Assembly: GCF_030408775.1 (NCBI RefSeq)
Contig: NZ_CP047210.1
Location: 124,001-188,000 of the forward strand
Reading direction: 5' to 3'
Length of the DNA: 64,000 bases
Origin: Corynebacterium fournieri
GTDB lineage: Bacteria; Actinomycetota; Actinomycetes; Mycobacteriales; Mycobacteriaceae
Part shown: in pieces, positions 46,359-56,049 of the stretch
Layout of the letters: each line of letters begins with the position of its first letter
Position numbering within the stretch: the first letter of the stretch is position 1
Position numbers and translations under genes: made by a program
The notes under the pieces: model-generated
What the model was told of the DNA's origin: nothing
Database searches by the model: none
The model's input: the letters and a program-made list of their open reading frames with translations, nothing else

Positions 46359-46819
46359 TAGTCGGTCACCTTCAGGCTTTCGTTGTCAACGTGGTCGATC
46401 TCGCGTGCGCGGATCTCCTCCAGCTTCTTCGTGTTCAACCGGGCGTTGCGGCCGGCGGTGGACAGCGCGGACGGGCTGAGCCTCATCTTGGAGTAGCCGG
46501 CGTCGGTGCCCGTGGGCAGCTCCGCGGTGTCGTCGTTGCGGCCGAGCGAGGAGAGCATGAGCAGGATCGTCGTGGTGGCCATCGCGATGACGATGGCGGT
46601 GAGCACGAACGCCTGGGGCAGGGGGTCGCCCATGTCCTCGAACGCCACGCGGGAGGGGAAGGCCTCGCCGCGCCACGCGCCGACGCCGCCGGCGAGCAGG
46701 GTGAGGTTGGTGGCGTGGCCGAACAGGGACATGCCGAAGACCACGCGCACCATGCCGCGCTGCAAAACCAGGTACACGGATCCCGCGACAAGGACCGCGA
46801 TGGTAAGTGCCATGACCAT
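46358..46819 (-). CDS. mnhC: Mrp antiporter subunit C
   Basis: 153-aa NuoK-like protein, three TM helices, with GMSLFGHATNLTLL and DPLPQAFVLTAIVIAMATT. The C-terminal soluble extension (about 105-153) is longer than in many homologues. Stop overlaps the mnhD start by one base. Confidence 0.9.
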   Translation of the reverse strand: MVMALTIAVLVAGSVYLVLQRGMVRVVFGMSLFGHATNLTLLAGGVGAWRGEAFPSRVAFEDMGDPLPQAFVLTAIVIAMATTTILLMLSSLGRNDDTAELPTGTDAGYSKMRLSPSALSTAGRNARLNTKKLEEIRAREIDHVDNESLKVTD

Positions 46820-46822
46820 GGG

Positions 46823-49729
46823 TTAGAGCTCCTTCGTGATGACCGGTTGCGGGTCGTGCGCCGGGTTGATCGGCTCGGGGTGCGCGTCTACGGCGTTTTC
46901 CGGGCGCTCCGGCTCGGGGATAGACGGCAGCGGGTTGTCCTCGTCGCGCGCGTAATCCAAATCCGACAGGTCCATGCCGGGGCGCAGGTAGCCGCCGAGC
47001 GCGTTGATCGCGGCGGTGACCATGCCCAGCACGGCGAGGTAGATGCCGAAGTCGAAGATGAGGGAGGTAGTCAGGTGCTCGCCCGCGATCTCGCCGTGGA
47101 TGGCGTACATGAACCCGCCTTCGACGAAGCCGAGGAAGCCCGAGGAGATCGCGATGATGATGCCCCAGCCGGTCAGACGGATCGGGGTGAAGTTTTTCAC
47201 CACGTCCGCATCCGCGCCGCGAGAGAGGTAGTTGATGGCGAACGCGGTGGCCATGACCAGTGCCGCGACGAAGCCGCCGCCGGGGGCGGTGTGGCCGCGG
47301 AAGAAGATGAGCACGGACAGCACCACCAGCACCGGCGCCACCAGCGCGGCGGCCTTGCGCAGCGGGATGGAGTTGAGCTGGGACTGGCCGAACGGGCGCG
47401 GGCGGGTGCCGGCCTCGAACATGTGTCGTGGCATGGAGCTGACCACCGCGGCGATGACCACGGCGGCCATACCGAGCACGGACAGCTCGCCCAAGGTATC
47501 GAAGCCACGGAACTCCACGATGATCACGGCGACGATGTTGTCGGCGCCGGTGAGCTCGCCGCCCTCATTGAGGTACCACTCGGCAAGCTCCGAGCGGTCG
47601 CGGCGGCCGGTCAGGCCGTAGACGCCGAAGAAGGTGACCACACCTGCGGCGATTGCGAACACGGAGGCAAGAGCTTTGCGACGCGGCTTCGTCTCCGGGA
47701 ACATGCGCGGCTGGTAGCGCAGCACCACCAGGATGACCACCACGGTCAGCGCCTCCACCAGGAACTGGGTCAGCGCCACGTCCGGGGCGCCGAGCATGAG
47801 CATCTGCAGGGTCATGCCCACGCCGACGGTGCCCAGCAGCACCGCGGAGGCCAACCGGGAGCGGGTGAAGACCATGCCCAGCACCGACATCGCGATGATG
47901 GCGAACGGGATGAGGTCCCACCACACGTCAAGGCCCTCGGCGCGCGGGGCCGGGGTGACACCGTCGATGCCGTCGGTCAGCACCAGCACGCTCAAGCCCA
48001 TGCCCACCACGGAGGCGAGCAGGGGGAACAGGTGGCGCGACGGGTTGAAGCCGTCCGCCAGGGAGCCGAGTTGCTTGCCCATGTCCGACAGGCCGCGGGT
48101 GATCCACGCCAGCACCTCGGGGCCGTCGGCGGGCAGCAGCGCCTTGTTTTCCACCGCGGCGAAGACGGACTTGCGGAAGAACAGCACGAAGACAACGCCG
48201 GCCACCAGCACCGCAAGGGAGACGAGGAACGGCGCGGTCACGCCGTGCCACAGGGCGAGGTGGGTGCCGAAGGCGGCGTCGTCAGTAATGGCGCGCACGC
48301 CCGCGGAGACCGGGTTGTCCACCCAGAACAGGACGAACGGCAGCACCGCGGAGCTGAAGCCCGGAAGCGCTGCGGGCAGCCACAGGGCGGTCGGGGCTTC
48401 GTGGACGTCGGGGAGGTCCTTCGGTCCGTCGATAAACGCGCCGAAGACGATCTTCGCCGAGTAGACGAAGGTGAGGAACGCGGCGATGCCAGCCACTGTA
48501 AGCAGCAGGGCGCCGTACTGCGTCTCGTGGAACGCGTCCAGGATGGATTCCTTGGACACGAAGCCGAACAGTGGTGGGATCGCGGCCATTGAGGCCGCGG
48601 CGACGATGGTGGAGACGAACGTGAACGGCATCTTGTCGTAGATGGGGCCAAGCCGGCGCATGTCGCGCGTGCCGGCCTCGTGGTCCACCACGCCGATGAG
48701 CATGAACAGCGAGGATTTAAACAGCGCGTGCGCCAGCGTGTGCGTCAGCGCCGCGGCCAGCGCGATGGGGGTGCCCACGCCGATGGCGGCGACGATCCAG
48801 CCCAGGTGCGAGACCGTGGAGTACGCGGTGAGGTGCTTCAAGTCCGTCTTTGTAATGGCGAACAGCGCCGACATCAGCGCCGTGAACAGGCCGGTGACCA
48901 CCAGCAGGTAGTTCCAGGCGGCGACGTCGTGGAAGATGGTGGAAAAGCGCAGCAGCAGGTACACGCCGGCCTTGACCACGGCGGCGGCGTGCAGGAACGC
49001 GGAGACCGGGGTGGCGGCCGCCATGGCTTCCGGCAGCCAGAAGTGGAACGGGAACTGCGCGGCCTTGGTAAAGGCGGAAAACGCAATCAGCAGCGCGACC
49101 ACGACGGTGATGCGGTTGTCGCCCCACACGTCGGAAGCGAGGATGTCCTGCAGGCGCGTGGTGCCGGTCTGCGCGGACGCCACAGCCAAGCCAGCCAACA
49201 GCGTCAGGCCGCCGAAGAAGGTGAGGATCAGGGTGCGGTAGGACCCAGCCTCGCCGGAGGAGCCGGAACGCGCGATGAGCAGGAACGACGCGATGGAGAC
49301 GAGCTCCCAGGCGATGAATAGCAGTACTGCGTCGTCGGCAAGCACCAGCAGCAGCACGGACAGCGTAAAGGCCGTCATGATGGTGTAGAAGCTGGTGTTG
49401 CCCTGTTTTGCGGGCAGATACGCCGCGGAATAGAGGAACACCACGCCGCCGATGACGAGTGCGAGCAGGGCGAAGAAGATGCCGAGCCCGTCCGCGCGCA
49501 ACGCGAAGTCCACGGACGTGCCCGTGCCCATCACGTCGTGCGCCCATTCCACGGACCACTCCAGGTCCGTGCCGCGGGAAACGTCGGTGAATTTCGAGCC
49601 CAGCACAGCCGCGGCGGCGAACAGTAACGCCGCGAGCGGGTACCCGGCCTTCTTGTCTATGGCGCGTACGAGCAGCGGGGAGAGCACCACCGTTGCTGCG
49701 ACGAGCCCGATGACAAGGGGAAGAGTCAT
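46823..49729 (-). CDS. mnhA: Fused Mrp antiporter subunits A and B
   Basis: 968-aa protein, first gene of the operon. The NuoL-like MnhA part (about 1-760, about 20 TM) has PFHFWLPEAMAAATPVSAFLHAAAVVKAG near 232. A fused MnhB domain (about 775-930) carries FRGHTAPGGGFVAALV. The Mrp complex exchanges Na+ for H+ and protects against alkali and salt. The six genes are packed with 1-4 nt gaps or overlaps, so one transcript is expected. AAAGGG precedes the ATG. Confidence 0.93.
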   Translation of the reverse strand: MTLPLVIGLVAATVVLSPLLVRAIDKKAGYPLAALLFAAAAVLGSKFTDVSRGTDLEWSVEWAHDVMGTGTSVDFALRADGLGIFFALLALVIGGVVFLYSAAYLPAKQGNTSFYTIMTAFTLSVLLLVLADDAVLLFIAWELVSIASFLLIARSGSSGEAGSYRTLILTFFGGLTLLAGLAVASAQTGTTRLQDILASDVWGDNRITVVVALLIAFSAFTKAAQFPFHFWLPEAMAAATPVSAFLHAAAVVKAGVYLLLRFSTIFHDVAAWNYLLVVTGLFTALMSALFAITKTDLKHLTAYSTVSHLGWIVAAIGVGTPIALAAALTHTLAHALFKSSLFMLIGVVDHEAGTRDMRRLGPIYDKMPFTFVSTIVAAASMAAIPPLFGFVSKESILDAFHETQYGALLLTVAGIAAFLTFVYSAKIVFGAFIDGPKDLPDVHEAPTALWLPAALPGFSSAVLPFVLFWVDNPVSAGVRAITDDAAFGTHLALWHGVTAPFLVSLAVLVAGVVFVLFFRKSVFAAVENKALLPADGPEVLAWITRGLSDMGKQLGSLADGFNPSRHLFPLLASVVGMGLSVLVLTDGIDGVTPAPRAEGLDVWWDLIPFAIIAMSVLGMVFTRSRLASAVLLGTVGVGMTLQMLMLGAPDVALTQFLVEALTVVVILVVLRYQPRMFPETKPRRKALASVFAIAAGVVTFFGVYGLTGRRDRSELAEWYLNEGGELTGADNIVAVIIVEFRGFDTLGELSVLGMAAVVIAAVVSSMPRHMFEAGTRPRPFGQSQLNSIPLRKAAALVAPVLVVLSVLIFFRGHTAPGGGFVAALVMATAFAINYLSRGADADVVKNFTPIRLTGWGIIIAISSGFLGFVEGGFMYAIHGEIAGEHLTTSLIFDFGIYLAVLGMVTAAINALGGYLRPGMDLSDLDYARDEDNPLPSIPEPERPENAVDAHPEPINPAHDPQPVITKEL

Positions 49730-49878
49730 GGTGAACCCTTTTCAATGCATGATTTTGGCAAGAACCCTTACGACAGTATCAAGCTCACGGGCCTGACGAT
49801 AACGACGCGCAAACCCCGTATTCGCGCTGGCGGTGCGCCTCCCGCAGCACGGCGCGCGCGGGTGCTAAGAACAGTCCC

Positions 49879-51267
49879 ATGAAATCGGGCAACGGTTGGC
49901 GGTTAGTGTGTGCGGGTCTTGCGCTGGTTGTCGGGGCGTTTTTACCGATGAATCCGGCGGACACGTGGGCGAACGCAGGCCGTGACGCTGAGGTCTCCGG
50001 CGCCCCGCAGGTGGGCCCGGACAATTTGGGGGATGCGCGCCGCGCCGCCGGCGAGGCCGGGCAGCAGGCGAAGGTGCTCAAGGAGGGCGCGGGGCAGCTC
50101 GCCGCCGGCATCGGGGATGCGCAGGGGCAAACGCAGCAGCTTATCGACGCCCTCACAGCCGCCCAGACCGGCTCCCAGCAGCTCTCCGACGGGATGGTCC
50201 AGCTCCAGGCGGGCACCGGCCAACTTGGGGCGGGGGCGACGCAGCTGGCGGATTCCATCGGCGAGGTAGTGGGCCAGGTCTCCGGGTTTGAGGCGGTGCG
50301 CGGCCAGGTGGTCGGCGCGATCGACCGTTCCCTGGAGGAGCTCAAGGGTGCGAAGGACCCGGAGGCGGTCAAGGCCCGCGAGTCGCTGAAAGACCTGCGG
50401 GCCCAGGCTGAGACCGCCCAGCTGCCGCCGGACGTGGTGGCGAAGATGAACCAGTTGCGTGACGGCTCCCGCGACCTGGCCAACCAACTCGCTGTACCGG
50501 GCTACGGCTACCACGACGGTATATATACAGCCACCAACGGCTCGGCCGAGCTGGCCGCGGGCTTGCGTGAGCTGCAGGCGCAGACCGGGCAGGCCACCGG
50601 TGGCATCGATGAGCTGGTTGCCGGCGTGGAAAAGATCAACCAGCTTGCGGGCATGAACGCCGACAAGGTTGGCGCCGTTCGCGCGGCCCTGCCGGTGCCG
50701 GCGGCCGCGCCGGGTGCTGCCGGGGCTGAGCCAGCCGGCCCGACCCTTGCGCCGGTGGCGGCGATGCTGCTCGCGGCGATGGCCGTGCTCGGCGGTACCG
50801 CGCTGGCGGGGGCGTCGTGGTTTGCGTCCCGCGGACGCTGGTGGATCCTCGGAGCCGGTTCCGTAGTCATCGCCGCCGCGGGCACCATCCTGGCCGGGGT
50901 GATCGGATCCGGGTTTGGTGTGCAGGAATACGGGGTTGCCTTCGCAGGCCTGCTGGCGGGCACCCTCGCCAGCGCGGGACTGGCATCCATGTTAGGTAGA
51001 TTGCTCGGCGCTGGGGGCGGTCTTGGCGCGGCCGGCGTGCTTGCCTTGGTGCAGACCGGACTCGTCGGCTGGGTGTGGCGCACCGCGACCACCGCGCAGG
51101 TCGATGCTGTGTGGGTGGCGTTGTCGCAGGCAGCTCCGATGCACTGGGTATCGACTGCGGTGTCCGCGGCGGGCAACGGCGGCGACTACAGCGGCGTCGT
51201 CTCGGCGGTGCTGCTGTCCGCCCTGCTTGCGGTGGCGGGCCTGGTTGGGGCACGGGGGCGTCGTTAA
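49879..51267 (+). CDS. Coiled-coil exported/membrane protein, YhgE/Pip-like repeats
   Basis: 462-aa protein. An N-terminal hydrophobic signal/anchor (about 8-30) is followed by an extracytoplasmic helical region (about 55-270) with heptad-like repeats of the type LxxGxxQL (LKEGAGQLAAGIGDA, GTGQLGAGATQLADS), as in YhgE/Pip and similar actinobacterial proteins. The C-terminal half has five to six TM helices (about 285-460). No catalytic motif. Weak start context. It is divergent from the Mrp operon. Function unknown; such proteins often accompany envelope exporters. Confidence 0.78.
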   Translation: MKSGNGWRLVCAGLALVVGAFLPMNPADTWANAGRDAEVSGAPQVGPDNLGDARRAAGEAGQQAKVLKEGAGQLAAGIGDAQGQTQQLIDALTAAQTGSQQLSDGMVQLQAGTGQLGAGATQLADSIGEVVGQVSGFEAVRGQVVGAIDRSLEELKGAKDPEAVKARESLKDLRAQAETAQLPPDVVAKMNQLRDGSRDLANQLAVPGYGYHDGIYTATNGSAELAAGLRELQAQTGQATGGIDELVAGVEKINQLAGMNADKVGAVRAALPVPAAAPGAAGAEPAGPTLAPVAAMLLAAMAVLGGTALAGASWFASRGRWWILGAGSVVIAAAGTILAGVIGSGFGVQEYGVAFAGLLAGTLASAGLASMLGRLLGAGGGLGAAGVLALVQTGLVGWVWRTATTAQVDAVWVALSQAAPMHWVSTAVSAAGNGGDYSGVVSAVLLSALLAVAGLVGARGRR

Positions 51268-51373
51268 GCAAACGCTTAGGTAGACAGCTGTTTTCCCAAT
51301 CTCTAAAATGTGATGTTAACTGTCACCTCTCTGTTGGAACGTGGTGACATCCGCGCTAGCCCGCGCGAAGAAA

Positions 51374-51407
51374 GACGGCCTCCGGAGCGATCCGGGGGCC
51401 GTTTTTT
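51374..51407 (+). terminator. Terminator of the coiled-coil membrane protein gene
   Basis: ACGGCC-CCGGA and TCCGG-GGCCGT stem, then TTTTTT. Confidence 0.8.
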
Positions 51408-51532
51408 GCATTGAAGGTCCGGTTGCTGGGGGAGTAGTTAAACCCCTTGTGATGAAAAAGCGCCGCTAGTTGAACACCGATTTCACTTACCTGCAACACA
51501 TATAGGGCCCGGGAGCTGCGATGATGCGGGCG

Positions 51533-51561
51533 TAACCTGAAATTAACCTGAATGTAGCCTC
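51533..51561 (+). promoter_or_regulatory. Candidate PHO box: three 7-mers spaced by 4 nt
   Basis: TAACCTG (51533), TAACCTG (51544) and TAGCCTC (51555) repeat with an 11-bp period, the 7+4 layout typical of OmpR/PhoB-family response regulators. It lies 70-98 bp upstream of the alkaline phosphatase start, so a phosphate-responsive PhoR-type regulator is the likely ligand. Confidence 0.6.
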
Positions 51562-51630
51562 CTGTACGCAACCTGGGAGTAGCTTGCGCCGTGGTTACAA
51601 AAACCGTCCCTCTTACCTCAAGGAATTCTT

Positions 51631-54600
51631 ATGCGTTTCTCCTCCAAGGCAGTGGCAGCTGTCGTCAGCGTCTCCGCGCTGGCACTGGCGAACCTGCCGG
51701 TTTCTCTCGCTCAGTCCGCGGAGCAGGCGTTCAACGGCAAGGACACCTGCATCACCATTGATTCCGAAGGCAACGTCGTCGCGCCGCAGCCGGGCGACTG
51801 CACCCAGTTTGGCAAGGGTGGCCAGGGCAACTCCGATGCCCAGGCCCGTAACGTCATCTTCATCCTGGGCGACGGCATGGGCCACCAGGAGATCACCGCG
51901 GCGCGCAACTACCTCAAGGGCGCGAACGGCCGCTTCGAGGGCCTCGACGAGCTCACCGCGTCCGGCGCGTACACCACCTTCGCAATCGGTGAGGACGGCA
52001 AGCGTCAGTACGTTACCGACTCCGCCGCGTCCGCAACGGGCTGGTCCACCGGCGGAAAGACCTACAACGGCGCGCTGTCCGTGGACATCACAGGCAAGCC
52101 TCACGAGAACCTCCTGGAGATGGCCAAGAACGCCGGCATGCGCACCGGCAACGTCTCCACTGCGGAGATCCAGGACGCCACCCCGGGCGCGATGCACTCC
52201 CACATCTCCAAGCGTGGCTACTACGCGCCGTCCGGCGACGCGAAGCCGGTCAAGGGCGCTGAAGCTCGCGAAAACGGCGGTCTCGGCTCCATCTCCGAGC
52301 AGATCATCGATACCCGCGCCGACGTCACTCTGGGCGGCGGCCGCAAGTACTTCGACGCCGAGGTGCTTGAGGGCGGCGAGAACCGCAACCCGTTCCTGAC
52401 CGAGAAGAACGACGGCGGCGCCGACTGGGAGGCCGGCAAGTCCGTCCGTGAGAACGCGATTGCCAAGGGCTACCAGGTTGTCGACGACAAGCAGGGCCTC
52501 GAGGGCATCACCGTCGCGAACCAGGACCAGCCGGTGCTCGGTCTGTTCCACGACAAAAACATGACCCGCAAGTTTGAGCAGACCGTGCCGGTGAAGTCCG
52601 ATGGCACCACCGAGCCCGAGGTCTGCAAGGAAGCGGATCGCGGCGACGAGCCGTCCGCAGCTGAAATGACGAAGAAGGCCATCGAGCTTCTCGACGACCC
52701 GTCGGCGGACAAGGGCTTCTTCCTGCAGGTCGAATCCGCATCCATCGACAAGGCGGACCACGCGGCCGACGCCTGCGGAATGATCGGCGAGACCGATCAG
52801 ATCGACGAAGTGATCAAGGAAGCCCTGGACTTTGCCAAGAAGGACAAGGACACCCTGATCGTGGTCACCGCCGACCACGCGCACACCGCCGAGATCATTC
52901 CGGACGGCCGCCCGTCTGTGTCCGCCGTGACCCGCCTGCAGTCCCCGAAGGACGGCGGTGCGGTCATGTCCGTCGGTTTCGGCACCCAGCCGTGGCTGGA
53001 TGAGGAGGGCAACCCGGTTTTTGACAAGAAGGCCAACGGCGACCCGTTCGACACTCCGGACTTCTCCATGATGCACACCGGCACCCAGGTGCGCATCGCA
53101 GGCTTCGGCCCGGGTTCCGAGAATGTCAACGGCCAGCTCGATCAGACCGACGCCTTCTACGTCATGGCGAACGCGCTCGGACTCAACGGCGGCACCGACG
53201 GTGGCCAGAAGCCGTGGAAGATCAATAAGGACAACAAGGTCGTATCCCTGGCCAACCGCTCCAAGGCGAAGCCGGGCGATCAGCTGTGCTACCTCGTCGC
53301 CGCCGGCGAAGCTCCGAAGGTGGGCGACTGCGCCCAGTTTGGCAAGGACGGCCAGGGCATCGACAACGCCAAGGCGAAGAACGTCGTGGTCCTGATCGGC
53401 GACGGCACCGGCGACTCCGAGATCACCGCAGCCCGCAACTACCTGAAGGGCTCCGCTGGCCGCTTCGAGGGCCTGGACAACCTGGACTACACCGGGTACC
53501 TGACCACTTTCTCCCTGGATAAGGAGACCGGCCTGCCAAACTACGTGGCAGACTCCGCCGCCACCGGCACCGCGTGGAACTCCGGCGTGAAGTCGTACAA
53601 CGGCGCCATCGGTGTGGACAACGCCGGTAAGCCGGTCGCCACCATGGGTGAGCTGGCCAAGGCCCGCGGGATGAAGATCGGTAACGTCTCCACCGCCGAG
53701 ATCCAGGACGCCACCCCGGCTGCCTTCGCCGCGCACGCGCTCGACCGCTCCTACTACGCACCGTCCGGCGACAAGAAGGTGGCCAAGGGCGAGCAGCTGC
53801 GTGAAAACGGCGGCTTGGGCTCCATCTCGGAGCAGATCGTGGACCTGCGTGCCGACGTCACCCTCGGCGGCGGCCGCAAGTACTTCGACACCGAGGTCGT
53901 TCAGGGCGGCAAGTGGAACGCCAGCGGCAACACCTGGTCCGCCGGCAAGTCGGTGTTGGACAACGCGAAGGACAACGGCTACCAGGTGGTGACCAACGCG
54001 TCCGAGCTCGAGGCCATCGCCGAGGCGAACGCCGACAAGCCGGTGCTGGGCCTGTTCTCCGAGGGCAACATGCCGCGCGTGCTCAACCAGTCCATCCCGA
54101 CGACCGACGGTGGCGACCTGCAGCCGGCGACCTGTGTGGCCAACCCGGAGTTCACCGAGGAGACCCCGCGACTGGGCGCGATGACCTCCAAGGCACTCGA
54201 GCTGCTGCAGAACGACAACGGCTTCTTGCTCCAGGTCGAGTCCGCGTCCCCGGACAAGGCCGACCACCAGGCGGACGCCTGCGGCCTGATCGGTGAGGTC
54301 GGCCAGCTGGACGAGGCGGTCCAGGCTGTGCAGAAGTGGGTCGAGGAGACCGGCGAGGAGACCCTCATCGTCGCCACCGCCGATCACGCCCACACCGCAC
54401 AGATCACCTACGACAACGCCAACACCGCCGGCCGCGTGACCCAGCTGACCACGGTGGACGGCTCCACCATGGCGGTCAACTTCGCCACCTCCAAGACAAA
54501 CGAGGATGAGGACGCCCTTGGCGGCCAGCAGCACACCGGCGCGCAGCTGCGCGTCGCGGCGTCCGGCCCGGGTGCGGCGAACGTGACCGGCCAGATCGAC

Positions 54601-54861
54601 CAGACTGACCTGTTCTTCCTGGTCAACAATGCCCTCGGCATCGAGAGCATCAACCACGGTCTTACCTTCGACACCACGATGACGCCGGTTGAGGCTCAGC
54701 CGGAGGGCGACTCCGAGGGCTCTGCGCAGGGCTCCTCGATCACCAGCCCGTTGCTGATCGCGGTGCTGTCCATCTCGGGCATCATCGGCCTGCTATCGCT
54801 CATCGCGCTGCTCTTCCCGTTCCCGGTCGATGAGGTGCTCGGCCCGATCGCGAAGCGCTAG
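51631..54861 (+). CDS. phoA: Double-headed alkaline phosphatase, membrane anchored
   Basis: 1076-aa exported protein with two complete PhoA-type domains in tandem (about 45-535 and 545-1020). Signal peptide to about residue 28. In each domain the PhoA active-site set can be read: GDGMG / GDGTG (metal Asp), TDSAASATG / ADSAATGTA (Ser nucleophile near 131 and 642), AEIQDATP (Asp and Thr), KRGYYAPS / DRSYYAPS (Arg), QVESASIDKADH / QVESASPDKADH (Glu, Asp, His), ADHAHT (Asp-His) and HTGTQ / HTGAQ (His). A TM helix (about 1042-1064) and short tail end the protein. The second domain starts with CYLVAAGEAPKVGDCAQFGK, repeating the first-domain start, so an internal duplication is clear. Single-domain PhoA is about 470 aa. 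PHO-box-like repeats lie upstream. Confidence 0.93.
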   Translation: MRFSSKAVAAVVSVSALALANLPVSLAQSAEQAFNGKDTCITIDSEGNVVAPQPGDCTQFGKGGQGNSDAQARNVIFILGDGMGHQEITAARNYLKGANGRFEGLDELTASGAYTTFAIGEDGKRQYVTDSAASATGWSTGGKTYNGALSVDITGKPHENLLEMAKNAGMRTGNVSTAEIQDATPGAMHSHISKRGYYAPSGDAKPVKGAEARENGGLGSISEQIIDTRADVTLGGGRKYFDAEVLEGGENRNPFLTEKNDGGADWEAGKSVRENAIAKGYQVVDDKQGLEGITVANQDQPVLGLFHDKNMTRKFEQTVPVKSDGTTEPEVCKEADRGDEPSAAEMTKKAIELLDDPSADKGFFLQVESASIDKADHAADACGMIGETDQIDEVIKEALDFAKKDKDTLIVVTADHAHTAEIIPDGRPSVSAVTRLQSPKDGGAVMSVGFGTQPWLDEEGNPVFDKKANGDPFDTPDFSMMHTGTQVRIAGFGPGSENVNGQLDQTDAFYVMANALGLNGGTDGGQKPWKINKDNKVVSLANRSKAKPGDQLCYLVAAGEAPKVGDCAQFGKDGQGIDNAKAKNVVVLIGDGTGDSEITAARNYLKGSAGRFEGLDNLDYTGYLTTFSLDKETGLPNYVADSAATGTAWNSGVKSYNGAIGVDNAGKPVATMGELAKARGMKIGNVSTAEIQDATPAAFAAHALDRSYYAPSGDKKVAKGEQLRENGGLGSISEQIVDLRADVTLGGGRKYFDTEVVQGGKWNASGNTWSAGKSVLDNAKDNGYQVVTNASELEAIAEANADKPVLGLFSEGNMPRVLNQSIPTTDGGDLQPATCVANPEFTEETPRLGAMTSKALELLQNDNGFLLQVESASPDKADHQADACGLIGEVGQLDEAVQAVQKWVEETGEETLIVATADHAHTAQITYDNANTAGRVTQLTTVDGSTMAVNFATSKTNEDEDALGGQQHTGAQLRVAASGPGAANVTGQIDQTDLFFLVNNALGIESINHGLTFDTTMTPVEAQPEGDSEGSAQGSSITSPLLIAVLSISGIIGLLSLIALLFPFPVDEVLGPIAKR

Positions 54862-54886
54862 ACGCCTCCCGCCTATCGACGCCACG

Positions 54887-54922
54887 TCCCGCCCACCCCG
54901 TAATGCTCAGGGGTGGGCGGGA
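54887..54922. terminator. Hairpin between the alkaline phosphatase and the converging gene
   Basis: A perfect 13-bp stem, TCCCGCCCACCCC with GGGGTGGGCGGGA, 10-nt loop, no T-tract. Likely shared terminator. Confidence 0.6.
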
Positions 54923-54947
54923 TATGTCGTTGACGCGACTGTAGGGA

Positions 54948-55742
54948 CTACATGCGCGGCATGTTCATGCCGGGCACGTTGATGCCTAGCATCGGCAACG
55001 CCGCCACGATGCCAGCCAGCGCCAACAGGGCAGCGATCACGCCGCCGACGATGGCGGCGACATTCGGGGTGTCCTTCATGTCGCCCTTATCAGACGAGCC
55101 CTTGTCGCCCGGCTTCATGCCGTCCTTGTCACCCGGCTTGGTCTTATCCAGCGCGATGGGGGCGGTGGGGAAGTCCAGCTCCTTCACGTCGCCGCTGGCG
55201 CAGGAAGCGGCGGCCGCGGCGTTAGCTACGTCGATAAGCTGCTGGTTCATGAAGAGCATGCCGCTGGGGGTGGCGGACCATGCCTCGTAGAGTTCGGAGC
55301 CCTCGGTGAACGGGGTCTCAGCCATCGGCATGGTGGAGGGGCCGACCTTCCACGCGTCCACGTCGACGTCCTCGAGGGTGGTGTCGGTGGTCGGTTCGGT
55401 CTCGTCGAGCATCCGCATTGCATCGGTGTACGGCTTGACCAGATCGGCCGGCAGGATCTTGGAGTAGTCCGGCATTTCGCCCTTGAGGTCGCGCTCGTTG
55501 GCCTCCATCACGCCCGGGTAGACGGTCTCTACAGCGGCCGCGAAGTCGCGTGCGCGCTCGTGCTCGCCAATCTTCTTGGACATGTCGAAGGTGTCCATCG
55601 CGAACTCCTTCTCCACATCGGTGAGCGTGACAGCGCAGTTGCCGTCCTGGTCCTTGGCGCCGAGCGTTGCCGCGTGCGCCGGGACAGCGACGGTGCCGAG
55701 TGCGATTGCGCATGCTGCGGCGCTGGTGATGATTCGTTTCAT
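54948..55742 (-). CDS. Secreted protein with C-terminal TM anchor
   Basis: 264-aa protein I do not recognise. Signal peptide cleaved near residue 25 (AHAA/TL). The helical domain (about 30-195) has two Cys (GNCAVTL and ASCASGD) that could form a disulfide. A Lys/Asp/Gly linker (KPGDKDGMKPGDKGSSDKGD) is followed by a TM helix (about 228-250) and the tail NVPGMNMPRM. AGGAGG precedes the ATG. The linker and TM suggest envelope anchoring. Confidence 0.8.
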   Translation of the reverse strand: MKRIITSAAACAIALGTVAVPAHAATLGAKDQDGNCAVTLTDVEKEFAMDTFDMSKKIGEHERARDFAAAVETVYPGVMEANERDLKGEMPDYSKILPADLVKPYTDAMRMLDETEPTTDTTLEDVDVDAWKVGPSTMPMAETPFTEGSELYEAWSATPSGMLFMNQQLIDVANAAAAASCASGDVKELDFPTAPIALDKTKPGDKDGMKPGDKGSSDKGDMKDTPNVAAIVGGVIAALLALAGIVAALPMLGINVPGMNMPRM

Positions 55743-55845
55743 GTAAGCCTCCTCAAAGGTGCGGTTGTGTACTCGATTGGGTACAGGGGCCAGTGTGGCG
55801 GAGGCGATGTTGCGAGAGCGTTAACGCGTATTGCGGGCAAAAGAA

Positions 55846-55868
55846 AACCCGCCTCGAAGGCGGGTTTG
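55846..55868 (-). terminator. tRNA-Pro terminator
   Basis: On the minus strand AACCCGCC, TTCGA, GGCGGGTT, TTCTTTT, 4 nt after the CCA. Confidence 0.8.
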
Positions 55869-55871
55869 TGG

Positions 55872-55948
<77 letters not shown>

Positions 55949-56049
55949 ATTGTATCTCAGGCGGTTGCCCGCGGTACTCGAAACACAATACCCCCGGGTT
56001 CCCAGTTGGCCAAAACGGCTGCTCACGGGGCTGAAAGCCGGTAGAGGGG

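Larger units (their letters stand above)
51268..51630. other. 363-bp gene-free region upstream of the double alkaline phosphatase
   Basis: Holds, in order: an imperfect palindrome GTGATGTTAACTGTCAC (51310-51326), a terminator (51374-51407), a set of 11-bp-spaced direct repeats (51533-51561) and the ribosome site AAGGA before ATG 51631. No credible ORF is seen. Confidence 0.7.

Noticed and set aside
46343-48592. 749-aa plus frame opposite mnhA/mnhC
   Set aside because: Antisense shadow rich in His, Gln and Glu; the minus strand encodes well-recognised Mrp subunits.
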